Shown: positions 50,292 through 60,286 of the stretch, piece after piece
Numbering within the stretch: position 1 is the stretch's first letter
Layout: every line of letters begins with the position of its first letter
DNA from: MFD00082-c5 sp963697995
GTDB lineage: Bacteria > Chlamydiota > Chlamydiia > Chlamydiales > JAJFMB01
Length of the DNA: 64,000 nt
NCBI GenBank assembly: GCA_963697995.1
Contig: OY969110.1
Span: 1,302,001 to 1,366,000, forward strand
Reading direction: 5' to 3'
Position numbers and translations under genes: made by a program
The notes under the pieces: model-generated
What the model was told of the DNA's origin: nothing
Databases searched by the model: none
What the model saw: the letters and a program-made list of their open reading frames with translations, nothing else

Positions 50292-51518
50292 ATGAAAAAA
50301 ATTATTGTAATTTTCTTTTTGATGGGGTTCTCAACGGCATCGTTTGGGATGCTTGCAGGGGGGCGTCCAAACACCTTTTCGGAGGGCAATAACAGTTTTG
50401 CAGGGGTTGTCAATCCTGCAAATGCGGTTTGGATTGCCGATCGGATAGATGTGGGGGCCTATTTGGTGCATCAAAAAGCCACTTTTAATAATTTAGACAA
50501 TAATCCCCTTTTTCCAGCGGGAAAATTGGATCTAACTTACAAGTGCAAAAATCTGTTTAATGCCGATTTTGCCTGTCTTAAGTTATTAAAAGTAAAAGGA
50601 GTAGAAACCTCTTTCACTTTAGCCGCCTATACCATCCCTGGTTCTTTAAAAACAGGAACTGAAAATCCTATTCCATCAAGTGGGACAACTCCTGTATCCG
50701 TCTCCCAAAAAACTCAAGTGATTTCAGCTATTTTTTCGGTGAAAATAAACTCATCTCACTCTTTGGGTGTTTCGGTTGATTTTTTACAACTTTCTCACTT
50801 AAGAAACGGTTTTGAAAACTCTGATAATCCTTTAAAATCGGTGGCACCGGGACATGTGACAAATAATGGAACTGACTATGCCAACGGTGTGGGATTTAGC
50901 ATTGGTTGGCGCTGGAATATTTCTAAGGCGTTGAGTTTTGGAACAGCTTATATCAAAAAGACTTACTGTGGACATTATAATAAATATAAAGGTTTTGAGC
51001 CCCATTATGGAAAAAATGTGATCCCTCAAACCTTGGGGGGAGGATTTACCTATCGATTTTCGACAAGATGTGCCGCACGCCTTGAGACTCTTTGGTCAAA
51101 TTATTCAGCGCTTCCAGGGGCTAATAATTCGATTTTAAGCAATGGGGATTTGAATTTAAACAAAAGGGGTTCCAATAAGTCTCCAGGACCCGGTTTACAA
51201 GATGCCGTTTTTATAAATACTGGGATTGGGTACTTGTGGCACGAAATGGTAGCTGTAGGAGCAGGTTACTCTCACAGGTTTAGATGGGCAAGGAATAGTC
51301 CCTATATTTTGTCTCACTCTTATGCTTTGCGAACCATTTACGATATTTTGTCGGTCGGTTCGATTGTGAAATGGAAAAAGAGCGAACTTTTTTTAGTTTA
51401 CTCCTACGGGTTTAAAAATAGGGTTTCAGGTCAGATGCCAAAGCCTTTAGAAGGGGGGTGTTTTGTTAGCGAAAATCAAAACATGACCTTCTCACTTTCG
51501 TGGGGTTATAAGTATTAA
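50292..51518 (+). CDS. FadL/OmpP1-family outer-membrane protein
   Basis: 408 residues. A Sec signal (KKIIVIFFLMGFSTASFG) precedes a Gly/Asn/Ser-rich beta-barrel with alternating hydrophobic strands and a C-terminal aromatic residue (LSWGYKY). FSEGNNSFAGVVNPANAVWI near the mature N-terminus resembles the hatch region of FadL (N.aa. PA.), and the late barrel has INTGIGYLWHEMVAVGAGYS. FadL-type channels take up hydrophobic compounds such as fatty acids. Chlamydiae of the environmental group have several such porins. Ribosome site is weak (AAAAAAGG, ~9 nt). It is convergent with the gene at 51515, overlapping by 4 nt. Confidence 0.82.
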   Translation: MKKIIVIFFLMGFSTASFGMLAGGRPNTFSEGNNSFAGVVNPANAVWIADRIDVGAYLVHQKATFNNLDNNPLFPAGKLDLTYKCKNLFNADFACLKLLKVKGVETSFTLAAYTIPGSLKTGTENPIPSSGTTPVSVSQKTQVISAIFSVKINSSHSLGVSVDFLQLSHLRNGFENSDNPLKSVAPGHVTNNGTDYANGVGFSIGWRWNISKALSFGTAYIKKTYCGHYNKYKGFEPHYGKNVIPQTLGGGFTYRFSTRCAARLETLWSNYSALPGANNSILSNGDLNLNKRGSNKSPGPGLQDAVFINTGIGYLWHEMVAVGAGYSHRFRWARNSPYILSHSYALRTIYDILSVGSIVKWKKSELFLVYSYGFKNRVSGQMPKPLEGGCFVSENQNMTFSLSWGYKY

Positions 51519-52000
51519 TCGATTCTTCTCCACGCAAGGGAAATCTCAAAAATCTCAAAGGCTTCGTTATTTGTGAGAATTTTAAAGCAGTAGTTAGCCT
51601 CTAAAAGAGAGCTTAAACTTTCCCAGTGGGGGTGAATTAAGGTTTGATAGAAAACACTTGAGAGAGAGATTCGATCGGTAATGTCTAGGGGATTGTGGAT
51701 GACTGTTTCTGAATCATCTGAAGAGATGAGCAGTAAACCGTTCTCTTTATCTTGAAAGTGACTTAAAAATAAGGTCCTCACTTTCTCAATCGAAGCTTTT
51801 AAGCTTTTGAGAACTTCCGAATGAGCTGTAATGTGTATGATGGATCCTTCCATGTTAATAAAGAAATGCTCTTTTGGATCTCTATTTGTTGCCTTACAGA
51901 AAGTTATCCAAAAAAGGTTAGGCTCTTTTAGAATAGATTCAACATCTTGATTTTTGATTAATTGATCCCATCTAGATGTGAGAAAAGATTCTTTAATCAT
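51515..52000 (-). CDS. Protein of unknown function
   Basis: 161 residues, not recognised and without signal peptide or membrane segment. It has a mixed alpha/beta pattern: SRWDQLIKNQDVESILKEPN, HFFINMEGSIIHITAH, an acidic stretch LLISSDDSETVIHNPLDITD, and a final strand-rich part (YCFKILTNNEAFEIFEIS). The stop is 7 nt after the methyltransferase-like gene in transcription order, so they are probably co-transcribed with the ankyrin gene further upstream. No function can be proposed. Confidence 0.55.
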   Translation of the reverse strand: MIKESFLTSRWDQLIKNQDVESILKEPNLFWITFCKATNRDPKEHFFINMEGSIIHITAHSEVLKSLKASIEKVRTLFLSHFQDKENGLLLISSDDSETVIHNPLDITDRISLSSVFYQTLIHPHWESLSSLLEANYCFKILTNNEAFEIFEISLAWRRID

Positions 52001-52007
52001 TTTAATC

Positions 52008-52748
52008 TTAAGGAGTCTTTTTTTTAAAGATAGCGTAACCGTTTCTTAAGTGAGGTTGGTGCTCAATTAAAGTGTAATTTTTATCAAAGGATAAAATATT
52101 AAAAGTTTCGAAATTTTTATACGCATTGATATCATCGAGTAAGATAAATTTTGCCCCATAAACATAATTGAGTTCAGCTTTTCCTGTAAACTCTGAGCCA
52201 TCGATTAAGACGACATCAAAGTTATCGATGTGATTCTCTTTTTTGATAAGAGAAATTCCGTTTTGGGCAATATTATTGGCATTTAGGTATTCAATATCTT
52301 GTTTTAACCACCCGAAGATTTGTTCTATGGGATAGCGGTTTAAGGATGTTTTGTGTTTATAGTAGAATGAAGTCACATCGTGTTCTGAGGGGAAATCGTT
52401 TATTGCAACTGAGGAGGCGTGGTAACACTTTACGAGAGGATTGTCTTCGTAATATTTTTTTAGAGCTAAAAATCTTGGTAGAGAGATTTCTAAACAAAAA
52501 AGAGTGGGTCGGTTTTTATTTTGATTGATCCCGGCCACAAAAGCTTGGGTGCTGCCTTGACCACTTGAGGAGCCAATTTCTAATATTGTTTTGATCTCTT
52601 CTGTTTTGGCAATAGAGTAGATCATGTCGTAAAACGAGTCGTTTTTTATTTCAGGAGGAATGATGACATCGAGAGAAGTGGTTTGACTTCCACTGACAAA
52701 ATGATGGCAGAAGAGGAACGGGAAAAAAAAGAGCAGGAGTTTTAACAT
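52008..52748 (-). CDS. Exported class I methyltransferase-like protein
   Basis: 246 residues. A Sec-type signal (KLLLFFFPFLFCHHFVSGSQ) leads into IKTILEIGSSSGQGSTQAFV, the SAM-binding glycine loop of class I methyltransferases, then PTLFCLEISLPRFLALKKYY at the acidic strand end. FDVVLIDGSEFTGKAELNYV resembles the DGxH motif of the methyltransferase_24 (FkbM/CmcI-like) family. A signal peptide on such an enzyme is unusual, since SAM is cytoplasmic. Either the N-terminus is a membrane anchor, the enzyme works in the host after secretion, or the domain has lost catalysis. It lies 74 nt downstream of the giant ankyrin gene. Confidence 0.6.
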   Translation of the reverse strand: MLKLLLFFFPFLFCHHFVSGSQTTSLDVIIPPEIKNDSFYDMIYSIAKTEEIKTILEIGSSSGQGSTQAFVAGINQNKNRPTLFCLEISLPRFLALKKYYEDNPLVKCYHASSVAINDFPSEHDVTSFYYKHKTSLNRYPIEQIFGWLKQDIEYLNANNIAQNGISLIKKENHIDNFDVVLIDGSEFTGKAELNYVYGAKFILLDDINAYKNFETFNILSFDKNYTLIEHQPHLRNGYAIFKKKTP

Positions 52749-52822
52749 GAGAGGGCGCCTTCTGTGAAGTCACAATTTTAAAACAGAAAGCGTATAGGGT
52801 GTTCAAATAATTTTCAAGAGGA

Positions 52823-55800
52823 TTAATTATCGTTGAATGCTCTTTTTTTACCCGTAATCGTTTCTCCGTTAAAGACGTTTTGTTCATATTCGAGATCTTT
52901 TGCTAAATCAATCCCATTTTTTTTGCATAATTGAAGAGTCATGGGGTCAAACAAAACTCCTTTTTTAAGCAACAGTTTTCCGTTATTAAGACGATTAGAA
53001 TTGATTGCGATGTAGAGAGGTGAAAGTCCTGATAAATTGAGTGCATTGGGGTTAACCCCTTGCTCAATAAGAAAAGTGATCATTTGCTCGTTTCTTCCTT
53101 TAGCTGCAAAATGAAGGAGGGTGTCTCTTCCTTTTGTGAGTATGTTCAGCTTAAAAGGAGGAAGCGCTTTTAAAGCCTCGATATTGCCGCTTTCGGCTGC
53201 CATGTGATAAGGTGTGATCCCTTTGTTGTCAAACTGATTAGGATCACTTTCATTTGCAAGAAGTTTTTCAATGAGTTTAACGTCGCCTTTTCGGCAAGCC
53301 TCGTGAAGAGGGGTCATCCCCTGGTTATCGTGAGTCATTTTGATTTTTTTTATAGTTTGAGTGATCTCTTTAAAGCTTGCATAATAGAGAGGTGTCTTTC
53401 CATTATTATCTTTAATTGTCTCATCTGCCCCTCTTTTAATAAGTTCGTTGTAGATCTCTTCAAGTCCGTAAAGGGCTGCTAAATGAAGAGGAGTTTTTTT
53501 ATCTTCATTTAAAGGATCGACCAAACAGTTCTTATCTAAAAGAGCTTTAACTTTAGACAGCTCTTCACTTTTGACAGCTAAGTGAAGGGGGGTCATTTTT
53601 GTTGCGTCTTCACTGTTGATACTGACTATTTTTTTAAGTAATGCTTCGACAACTTTTACAGATCCCTCTTCTGCAGCCCTATGAAGAGCTGTTTTTTCCG
53701 TAGGATCCTTTATAGTTAAATCAGCTCCCTTTGCAATAAGTTCTAACGATTTTTCTTCCTCTTCAATCTCTTCTAAGAGGTCGTAGCCTAATTCTTCTTC
53801 AGGAGATTGTTCAAAAAAACCTCTCTCTCGAAGTATAGAAGTATCTATTATTTTGTGGTTTTCTAATAAATCAAGAAACGCTTTGGTTTTAAGAATTCCG
53901 GTGGATTGCAAAACACAGCGGTTCATGTACGCCAGTTTTCTTTCATCCTCTGAAGAGTAACGGTTTTTTTTCCAATCGTCTGGAATATTGTCCTTAAACC
54001 AATTTAAAATCTCTTCTTTAGTCAAATGAGCAGCTTCTTGTTCGTTTCCAGTACTTCTAATATTTTCAAATTCGATAATAAAACGATGTAGGATGGAAGG
54101 AACTGAATAAGCTTGATCAAACAGGTCGAAAGCTAATTCTTTTGTAATTTGATGGCGAAAAAAACTATCCCCTTCATAAACGGCTCCAGGAATCCCTCTT
54201 GGTTTTTTCAAGTGAACCATGTAGGTGTTAAAAAGGTGGGTATTCATAATATTTCTGTCTGTAGAAAGATCGACTAAGATCCCTTTTCTATAATTGGCAT
54301 AGAGAGAGTGAATTTTATCTTTAAATAGTAGGGGTTGAGTTAAAATAAGAAGTTCATAGGCTGAAGTGCTTTCCCCAATGTAATGGGTACCACAGTTAAA
54401 ACCTGCGATGGCAAAATGAACTAGATGTTCTCTTTTTCCTGCTTGATCGCAATTTGAATCCTTCATTTTATTAATAACTTCGCTAACAAGAAACTGAAGC
54501 TTGTCGAAAAAAAGTTTTCTTTCCTTAGTCTCTTCTCCTTTTTCATCGAGGGGAGGCGAAGCTAAAAGGGTGTTAGACCATTTGTCATTAATAAGGGCTT
54601 TTCCTCTATTTTGAATATTCGTTGCAAAAACCAAAAGTTTTTCCTCAAGAATTAAAGGAACATTTGGGAATTTGTCTTTTAAAAATGTCTTTTCATCGAG
54701 TCGAATTTTGCTAGGATCGATGTATCCCTCTTTTGTGGGGTTTAAAAAGTTTAACGTTTTGAAAAGAGACTTAAGCTCGTTGATAAAATCAATTGGAGTT
54801 GAAGAAGTGGGGGTGATCTCGTTTGCTATTCCAATTAAGAAGTGTTCTTCATTTACCTTGAGAAAGGGGATTAGATGCTCTGTTGTATAACAACTATTTT
54901 TTAATTTATCGATATAGATTTTTCCAAAGGTTGGATCTTTAAGAAGAAATTCTTTTGAGATCACACAGGGATTGGCCCCTTTTTCTAAAAGTATTAGTAT
55001 AAAATCACGAGCTTGATCAGGTTTAGAAATAAAAGCACACCTCATTGGACTCATTTTTTCGTTGTTTAAAAGATTAATTTTGGCGCCAGCTTCTATTAAG
55101 AGATTTAAAATATCTACTTTTTCAGGCCAGTGTGTTGCTAAATAGTGTAGAGGAGTATTTCCATTGATGTCTTTGTTATTGATTTGAACTTTTTGACTGA
55201 GGAGAAGTTGAACCATCTCTTTTTTTCCATGGATACAGGCTTCATGAAGTGGAGAGACTAAATTGAAACACGTTGAGTCCGGGTCAATTTCATACTGTTC
55301 AATAAGTGTTTTAGCCATTTGAACATGATTTGTTTGACAAATCATATGAAGAAGAGTTCTATTTCTTACATCAGTAGCTTTTGAGTACGATGGGTTACAA
55401 GCCAAAAAATAGAGAAGGATATCAGTTTGTTTTAATAAAGCTGCAGTATGAATAGGTGTTGTTTCTTGGGTTTTGAAAATCGGGTTGAGTTTGAATATCT
55501 CGACGAGGTATTTAACAACGTGTAGATGACCATTTGTGATAGGGAAAAGTAATAAGTCATGTTTGTTTACAGGATTGAAAAATTTTGATTTCACAAGAAA
55601 GCGGATAAGTTCAAGATGACCATGCAAAAAAGCTACTTTTTGGAAATTGAGGTCATTTAAATCAACTTGACAAAGGTCTGGGTACTCTTGAAGCAGTTTT
55701 GTTTGATTCGACCATGCAGCGCATTGTAGAGGAGTGAAACCTGAATCATTTTTTTCATTCCATGGGGGGGTTAAATTATTTTTGTGATATTCAATCGATT

Positions 55801-58723
55801 TTATACTCCCACTAGTACAAGCCTTGTGAAAGGGAGTATTCCCACTTTTATTTTTTGTTGAGACCATGAGGTATCTTTTGATGAGGAAATCGATTAAAAC
55901 AGGGTTGTTTCCGATGTAGGCAAAATGAAGGAGGGTGTTGTTCTCGTGATCTGGTAAGTTAGGGTCTAGTTTTTCCTGTTCTAATCCATAGACCACTGAT
56001 TGAAAAGCACCAAAACGAGCCCCTGTTTGTAGGCAAGTTTCTTTATTATTATTTAACTTGTCGTTTAAAAGTTTCTTCTCTTGGGTTAGGTATTTTATTA
56101 GGGAAACATTATCTGAAATGTAGGCGTTATGTAGAAGAGTATTTCCTTCAGAATCGGTCGATTCTAAATCAATTTCTTGGGTCTCAAGAAGCCACTTGAG
56201 AAGCTCAAGGTGTCCATTTTTTGCGGCGATATGGGCAAGTGAGGGTCTATCATTAAAGGAGTCAGTTTCCCTTGAGATAAGAGTTTTAACGATTTCGAGC
56301 CATCCAAAGCGGCATGCATAAGTTAAGGGGGAGTGACCGGTTGAGTTTTCAATTTCGGTGGGTATGTGGGGTGTGTGATCTAAAAGAGCTTCACAGCACT
56401 CCTTATGTCCATTTTGGCAAGCAGCTAAAATGGGAAAGTCTCCTTGGTCTGCTTTAAAGTGGGCAAAGGCTCCGTTTTTTAACAACTCTTTTGTCAGGTT
56501 TACCAATCCTTTTTCGCAAGCGATCTGTAACGGGGTGCGATCTTTGTGTCCGAAATTTGGGTTAGCTCCTTTCTCTAAAAGAGCTAATCCCAACTGTTCA
56601 TACCCTTCTAGATAGGGAAAATCAAAGGAGATCTCTTTTTCGTGATAATACCCTTTACCTAACAAATAAAGAGCTATTGCAGCTGATTCTTTAAGCGCTT
56701 TTGGAAGGAAAGACTCCTTTTTCATAAAAGGGGAAACTTTTCTTTTTTCAATAAGATAGAAAAAGGTCTCTTTTTGCCTTTCTCCACAGGCTTGATATAA
56801 AAGGGGGGGATTGTCATTATCTTTTTCTTCCAATTCAAATCCATAATCCTCGATCATGAGATCGATTAATTCGATATGTGTCGTTAAAGAGGTGAAGAAT
56901 AGAAGGTTTTGCCCATTTTCATTTTTGTCTTTTGGCGTGATTTTTTTTTGTTTCAAAAGCTCTTTTATAAAATCTATTTTGTTAAAGAAAAGGGCGTAAA
57001 AGATGGGAGGAAGAAGTTTTATGGGTTTGTCAAAAAGGGAAAGGTTGTGATTATCGATGAGGTAAAGAGTGCACCTCAAGGAGCCCAAACTACAGGTGTT
57101 TTTAAGAAGAGTCTCTCCGTCAATTCTTTGATGAGCGTCAAAATGCTTCTTTTCGATAAGGAATTTAAGAGCAATTTCATTGTCGTAACTTATGGCTAAT
57201 AATAATGAGGTCTGATCGAAACGAAAACGAAATTCATCCCCAAAAAACGCTCGAAGAAATTCAATATTTCTCGATTGCCAAGCCTTCTGGTAAGTGTTTG
57301 ACAAGTCCAATCGTTTTTCATTGACGAGATAGCGTAAAATATTGAGAGCTCCTTCTTTGTAGGTATCTTCAAGACAAAATTCTAGATTAAAACTTAAACG
57401 CTCATGAAGAAAGCGAAAGAGCTGTGAATTATCATGTTGGTAAATGCATTTTAAGGTTTCTTCTAAAGAGATCCTCTGATTGAGGAGAAAGAAGAAGACT
57501 GTGCTGTGTGTTACTGTAGAGAGAAATGTTTCTAGGGAAAAATAAGACCTCTGTTTAAAATAAGTAATTAGCTCAATGTCGTTTTTTATACAGGCTATCA
57601 TAAAAGGACTTGTTGTATTATTGTTTGAATTAAGAGGGTACCCTCTGTTTTCTACAATTTCTTTAATGAATGTGATATTGCCATTATATGTTAAGAATGG
57701 TATTATGTCTTCATCAGATTCGATTAAATCTAATTCATCGATTGTTTTTAATACATTTAAATCTGTGCAACAAAGAGCGTAATCAATTGCCGATTTGCCA
57801 TCAGTTTCGTTTGGATCTGAAAAATTGAAACCATGTTCTTTAAATTTTTTAAAAAGCTGATAGAGTCCTAACTCGCAGACGGTATGTAAAAGCGATTTTC
57901 CTTCAGGTTGTCGTTCATGAAGGTAAGCTGGTTTGTTTGTAACGAGATCTAGGGCAAAGTCGACCTGTTTGTTTTTGCATGCGACGATAAGAGGAGTTTC
58001 CCCATTAGACATTTCATAAGGAATACCATTTGACATAAGTAAATGAAACATCTGGATGAAACCTTTTGAGGCGGCCAGGTGAAGAGTGGTGGAAAGGGTA
58101 TCTATAGAAGTTGTTTCTTTTATTTTGTTAAGAAGTTTAGGAATAATTGATAATCTATTATTTTCAACGGCAAAAGTGAGACCTTGCTTTGCTAAATCGG
58201 GGTTAACCTTTTCGATAAGGTAGGAAACAATCTTTTCGCTGCCATGAGAACAGGCGATTTCGAAAAAGTTGTCATCTTGTTGTTTATTGATATCAAAATG
58301 TTTAGAGTGAGAGATAAGTAGTGTAAAGCTTTCGAGGTCATCTTTCGTAGCAGCTGCAACTAACGCGTCAAAGTAAAAACAGTTTTTTTGATCACTTATG
58401 TTGTGTGTTGGGGGAACTTTTTTGATAATTTCCTGGTTATTGGAAAAGACGGCATCTAATGCGAGCTCTTGAATAGTGTAAACTTTACTTGTGAAATCTT
58501 TTAATGGGGTGTCACCAAGTAGGCGAATAGAGTCTTCTTTTGGAAGAATGCAGAGCGCTCTTGCAACGACTTTAGCTGAGGTTTTCTTTACCCCCTCTCT
58601 AAAAATGGTCTCTGCAATTGTTTTTAATTTTTCGTCAACTTTTATTTGATTTTGAAGCGAAGGCGCATTCGAATCAAATTCATCACTTTTAAGAGAATTT
58701 ATTAAACTAGTTTTATTGGTCAT
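52823..58723 (-). CDS. Giant ankyrin-repeat protein with an unknown central domain
   Basis: A 1966-residue protein on one uninterrupted frame. About 28 ankyrin-type repeats fill residues ~110-1280 (for example TPLQIACEKGLVNLTKELLK, SPLHEACIHGKKEMVQLLL), and about eight more end the protein (TALHRAAEEGSVKVVEALLK, TPLHLAALYGLEEIYNELIK). Between them, roughly 1290-1650, lies a helical domain without repeats containing REHLVHFAIAGFNCGTHYIG and FRHQITKELAFDLFDQAYSV; I do not recognise it. The last residues are basic (GKKRAFND). There is no signal peptide. Ankyrin proteins of this size in amoeba-associated bacteria are usually host-directed; that is inference. The 5' end faces repeat element C across ~140 bp; the exported methyltransferase-like gene follows 3'. 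Confidence 0.85.
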   Translation of the reverse strand: MTNKTSLINSLKSDEFDSNAPSLQNQIKVDEKLKTIAETIFREGVKKTSAKVVARALCILPKEDSIRLLGDTPLKDFTSKVYTIQELALDAVFSNNQEIIKKVPPTHNISDQKNCFYFDALVAAATKDDLESFTLLISHSKHFDINKQQDDNFFEIACSHGSEKIVSYLIEKVNPDLAKQGLTFAVENNRLSIIPKLLNKIKETTSIDTLSTTLHLAASKGFIQMFHLLMSNGIPYEMSNGETPLIVACKNKQVDFALDLVTNKPAYLHERQPEGKSLLHTVCELGLYQLFKKFKEHGFNFSDPNETDGKSAIDYALCCTDLNVLKTIDELDLIESDEDIIPFLTYNGNITFIKEIVENRGYPLNSNNNTTSPFMIACIKNDIELITYFKQRSYFSLETFLSTVTHSTVFFFLLNQRISLEETLKCIYQHDNSQLFRFLHERLSFNLEFCLEDTYKEGALNILRYLVNEKRLDLSNTYQKAWQSRNIEFLRAFFGDEFRFRFDQTSLLLAISYDNEIALKFLIEKKHFDAHQRIDGETLLKNTCSLGSLRCTLYLIDNHNLSLFDKPIKLLPPIFYALFFNKIDFIKELLKQKKITPKDKNENGQNLLFFTSLTTHIELIDLMIEDYGFELEEKDNDNPPLLYQACGERQKETFFYLIEKRKVSPFMKKESFLPKALKESAAIALYLLGKGYYHEKEISFDFPYLEGYEQLGLALLEKGANPNFGHKDRTPLQIACEKGLVNLTKELLKNGAFAHFKADQGDFPILAACQNGHKECCEALLDHTPHIPTEIENSTGHSPLTYACRFGWLEIVKTLISRETDSFNDRPSLAHIAAKNGHLELLKWLLETQEIDLESTDSEGNTLLHNAYISDNVSLIKYLTQEKKLLNDKLNNNKETCLQTGARFGAFQSVVYGLEQEKLDPNLPDHENNTLLHFAYIGNNPVLIDFLIKRYLMVSTKNKSGNTPFHKACTSGSIKSIEYHKNNLTPPWNEKNDSGFTPLQCAAWSNQTKLLQEYPDLCQVDLNDLNFQKVAFLHGHLELIRFLVKSKFFNPVNKHDLLLFPITNGHLHVVKYLVEIFKLNPIFKTQETTPIHTAALLKQTDILLYFLACNPSYSKATDVRNRTLLHMICQTNHVQMAKTLIEQYEIDPDSTCFNLVSPLHEACIHGKKEMVQLLLSQKVQINNKDINGNTPLHYLATHWPEKVDILNLLIEAGAKINLLNNEKMSPMRCAFISKPDQARDFILILLEKGANPCVISKEFLLKDPTFGKIYIDKLKNSCYTTEHLIPFLKVNEEHFLIGIANEITPTSSTPIDFINELKSLFKTLNFLNPTKEGYIDPSKIRLDEKTFLKDKFPNVPLILEEKLLVFATNIQNRGKALINDKWSNTLLASPPLDEKGEETKERKLFFDKLQFLVSEVINKMKDSNCDQAGKREHLVHFAIAGFNCGTHYIGESTSAYELLILTQPLLFKDKIHSLYANYRKGILVDLSTDRNIMNTHLFNTYMVHLKKPRGIPGAVYEGDSFFRHQITKELAFDLFDQAYSVPSILHRFIIEFENIRSTGNEQEAAHLTKEEILNWFKDNIPDDWKKNRYSSEDERKLAYMNRCVLQSTGILKTKAFLDLLENHKIIDTSILRERGFFEQSPEEELGYDLLEEIEEEEKSLELIAKGADLTIKDPTEKTALHRAAEEGSVKVVEALLKKIVSINSEDATKMTPLHLAVKSEELSKVKALLDKNCLVDPLNEDKKTPLHLAALYGLEEIYNELIKRGADETIKDNNGKTPLYYASFKEITQTIKKIKMTHDNQGMTPLHEACRKGDVKLIEKLLANESDPNQFDNKGITPYHMAAESGNIEALKALPPFKLNILTKGRDTLLHFAAKGRNEQMITFLIEQGVNPNALNLSGLSPLYIAINSNRLNNGKLLLKKGVLFDPMTLQLCKKNGIDLAKDLEYEQNVFNGETITGKKRAFNDN

Positions 58724-58861
58724 TTAACACCGCTAATTTTTTCAACCATTATAACACAACCTATATTTAATTTAAATAAATATGTTATGTTTAATCAAAT
58801 TAAGTGTTCTTTGGCAAGAATACTTATTAGTAGCATGAATTTTTAAAGTTATTGCTGGGTT
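58724..58861. other. Intergenic leader of the ankyrin gene
   Basis: 138 AT-rich bases between the ankyrin ATG and the repeat element. It contains TTAATTTAAATAAA-type stretches but no promoter I can place with confidence, and no gene. Confidence 0.35.
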
Positions 58862-60120
58862 TTTGCTTTTGGGTTTAATGTTTAAGTTTTAGGTTTAAGT
58901 TTGTAAATTTAATGGTAAGGTTTAGGTTTTAGGGTTTATTTTTAAGGGTTTAGTTTTAAGGTTAAAGGTTAAAGGTTTTAAAACAGTTTTTTTTCAAGTT
59001 TGTAGCTAAAGCCAAACTTGAAAAGGGGAGGGGGGAGAGAGGGCTTTAAAAGCCCTCTCTCCCCCCCTTAACCCCCCACCACTCACCCTAAATTCGGAAA
59101 CGAGATAATGGCTCCAACCTTTGGTTGGAGGAGTTCTAAGGGGGAAAATGCTTTTCCCCTTAGGGATCCCCCTTTTGCTTCCCCTCCTAAGTTGAAAGCA
59201 GGGGGGAAAAGCGATTTCCCCCCTACCCCCCCCCTATGCGTCAAAGGGGGGAAAGTTCACTTTCCCCCCTACCCCCCCCTTGATCCTTTGAGTCGTTATT
59301 GTAACCGTTTGGCAATCGATCTATTCGGAAAAGAGCAAAATGCATTTCTTCAAGTTTTGGCCTTAAGCCAAAACTTTGGAAATGCAAGAGGGAAGGAGAG
59401 GTTTCGCACCTCTCCTCCCCTTCCCACCTCACCGCGTTAGGGGCTATCGCCCCTAAAACCCCTTATAATTGGGTTGCAAGGGCGAAGCCTTTGCTGCAAA
59501 GAGAGGGGTTAAGGGGGAGAGAGGTGCAAAACCTCTCTCCCCTTTGCCTTAAGGTTTGGCGCTAGCCAAAAACCTTAAGGGATTAAACTTCATCCGATTA
59601 GATTAAGCTACAAACAGTTACAATAACGACTCGAAGGATTAAGGGGGGGGTAGGGGGGAAAGGAACTTTCACCCCTTTGACTAGAAAGGGGGGGGTAGGG
59701 GGGAAATCGCTTTTCCCCCCTGCTTTCAACTTAGGAGGGGAAGCAAAAGGGGGATCCTAAGGGGGAAAAGCATTTTCCCCCTTAGAACACCTCCAACCAA
59801 AGGTTGGAGCCATTATCTCATTTCCGAATTAAGGGTGAGTGGTGGGGGGTTAAGGGGGGAGAGAGGGCTTTTAAAGTTCTCTCTCCCCCCTCCCCTTTCA
59901 AGTTTGGCTTTAGCTACAAACTTGAAAAAACTGTTTTAAAACCTTTAACCTTACCATTAAATTTACAAACTTAAACCAAAAAATTAAAGCAAAGCCTTGA
60001 TGCGATTTTTTTCAAGGTTAAGCCTTAAGCCCCAAAAGAAAATAAAGCTACAACAATGGGTAAAAGGATCAAGGGGGGGATCGCTTTTCCCCCCTGCTTT
60101 CAACTTAAGGAGGGGATTCT
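58862..60120. repeat. Palindromic repeat element C: chained hairpins in ~320-bp inverted arms
   Basis: The left arm (about 58970-59286) and right arm (about 59635-59950) are near-perfect reverse complements around a ~350-bp centre. The arms are themselves chains of hairpins: TTTTCAAGTTTG/CAAACTTGAAAA (58991-59024), an 18-bp stem at 59030-59066 (GGGGGGAGAGAGGGCTTT against its complement), CTCCAACC/GGTTGGAG, and CTAAGGGGGAAAA/TTTTCCCCTTAG. The centre has more: AAGTTTTGGC/GCCAAAACTT, TAGGGGC/GCCCCTA and CCTTAAGGTTTGGC. The outer left edge carries degenerate GGTTTAG units, and a partial extra copy trails at 60049-60120. Short frames inside run through hairpin sequence and are not genes. Confidence 0.9.
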
Positions 60121-60286
60121 ACTGGTCGAAAGTCAATTGAGCTATGATTATTCAGCTTATTGCTGTTTAAAGTAATAATTTTAAAGATAACATAATTAAT
60201 GACTTACGGATGAATGAGTTGCTGCTGTGTGCTGTACTTTGCGGTGACTATTTGTGGAGAAGTGCACCATTGAAACATGAAAATAG
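60121..60286. other. Gap before hicA
   Basis: 166 nt of AT-rich sequence between the trailing repeat and the hicA promoter. It contains a TTATTCAGCTTATTGCTG-type stretch but no gene or clear structure that I can support. Confidence 0.3.

Noticed and set aside
59108..59440. Pro/Phe-rich frames in the hairpin elements, also 59241-59432, 61717-61908 and 61858-62058
   Set aside because: They translate the G/C-rich hairpin arms; the same frames occur in both copies only because the DNA is repeated.
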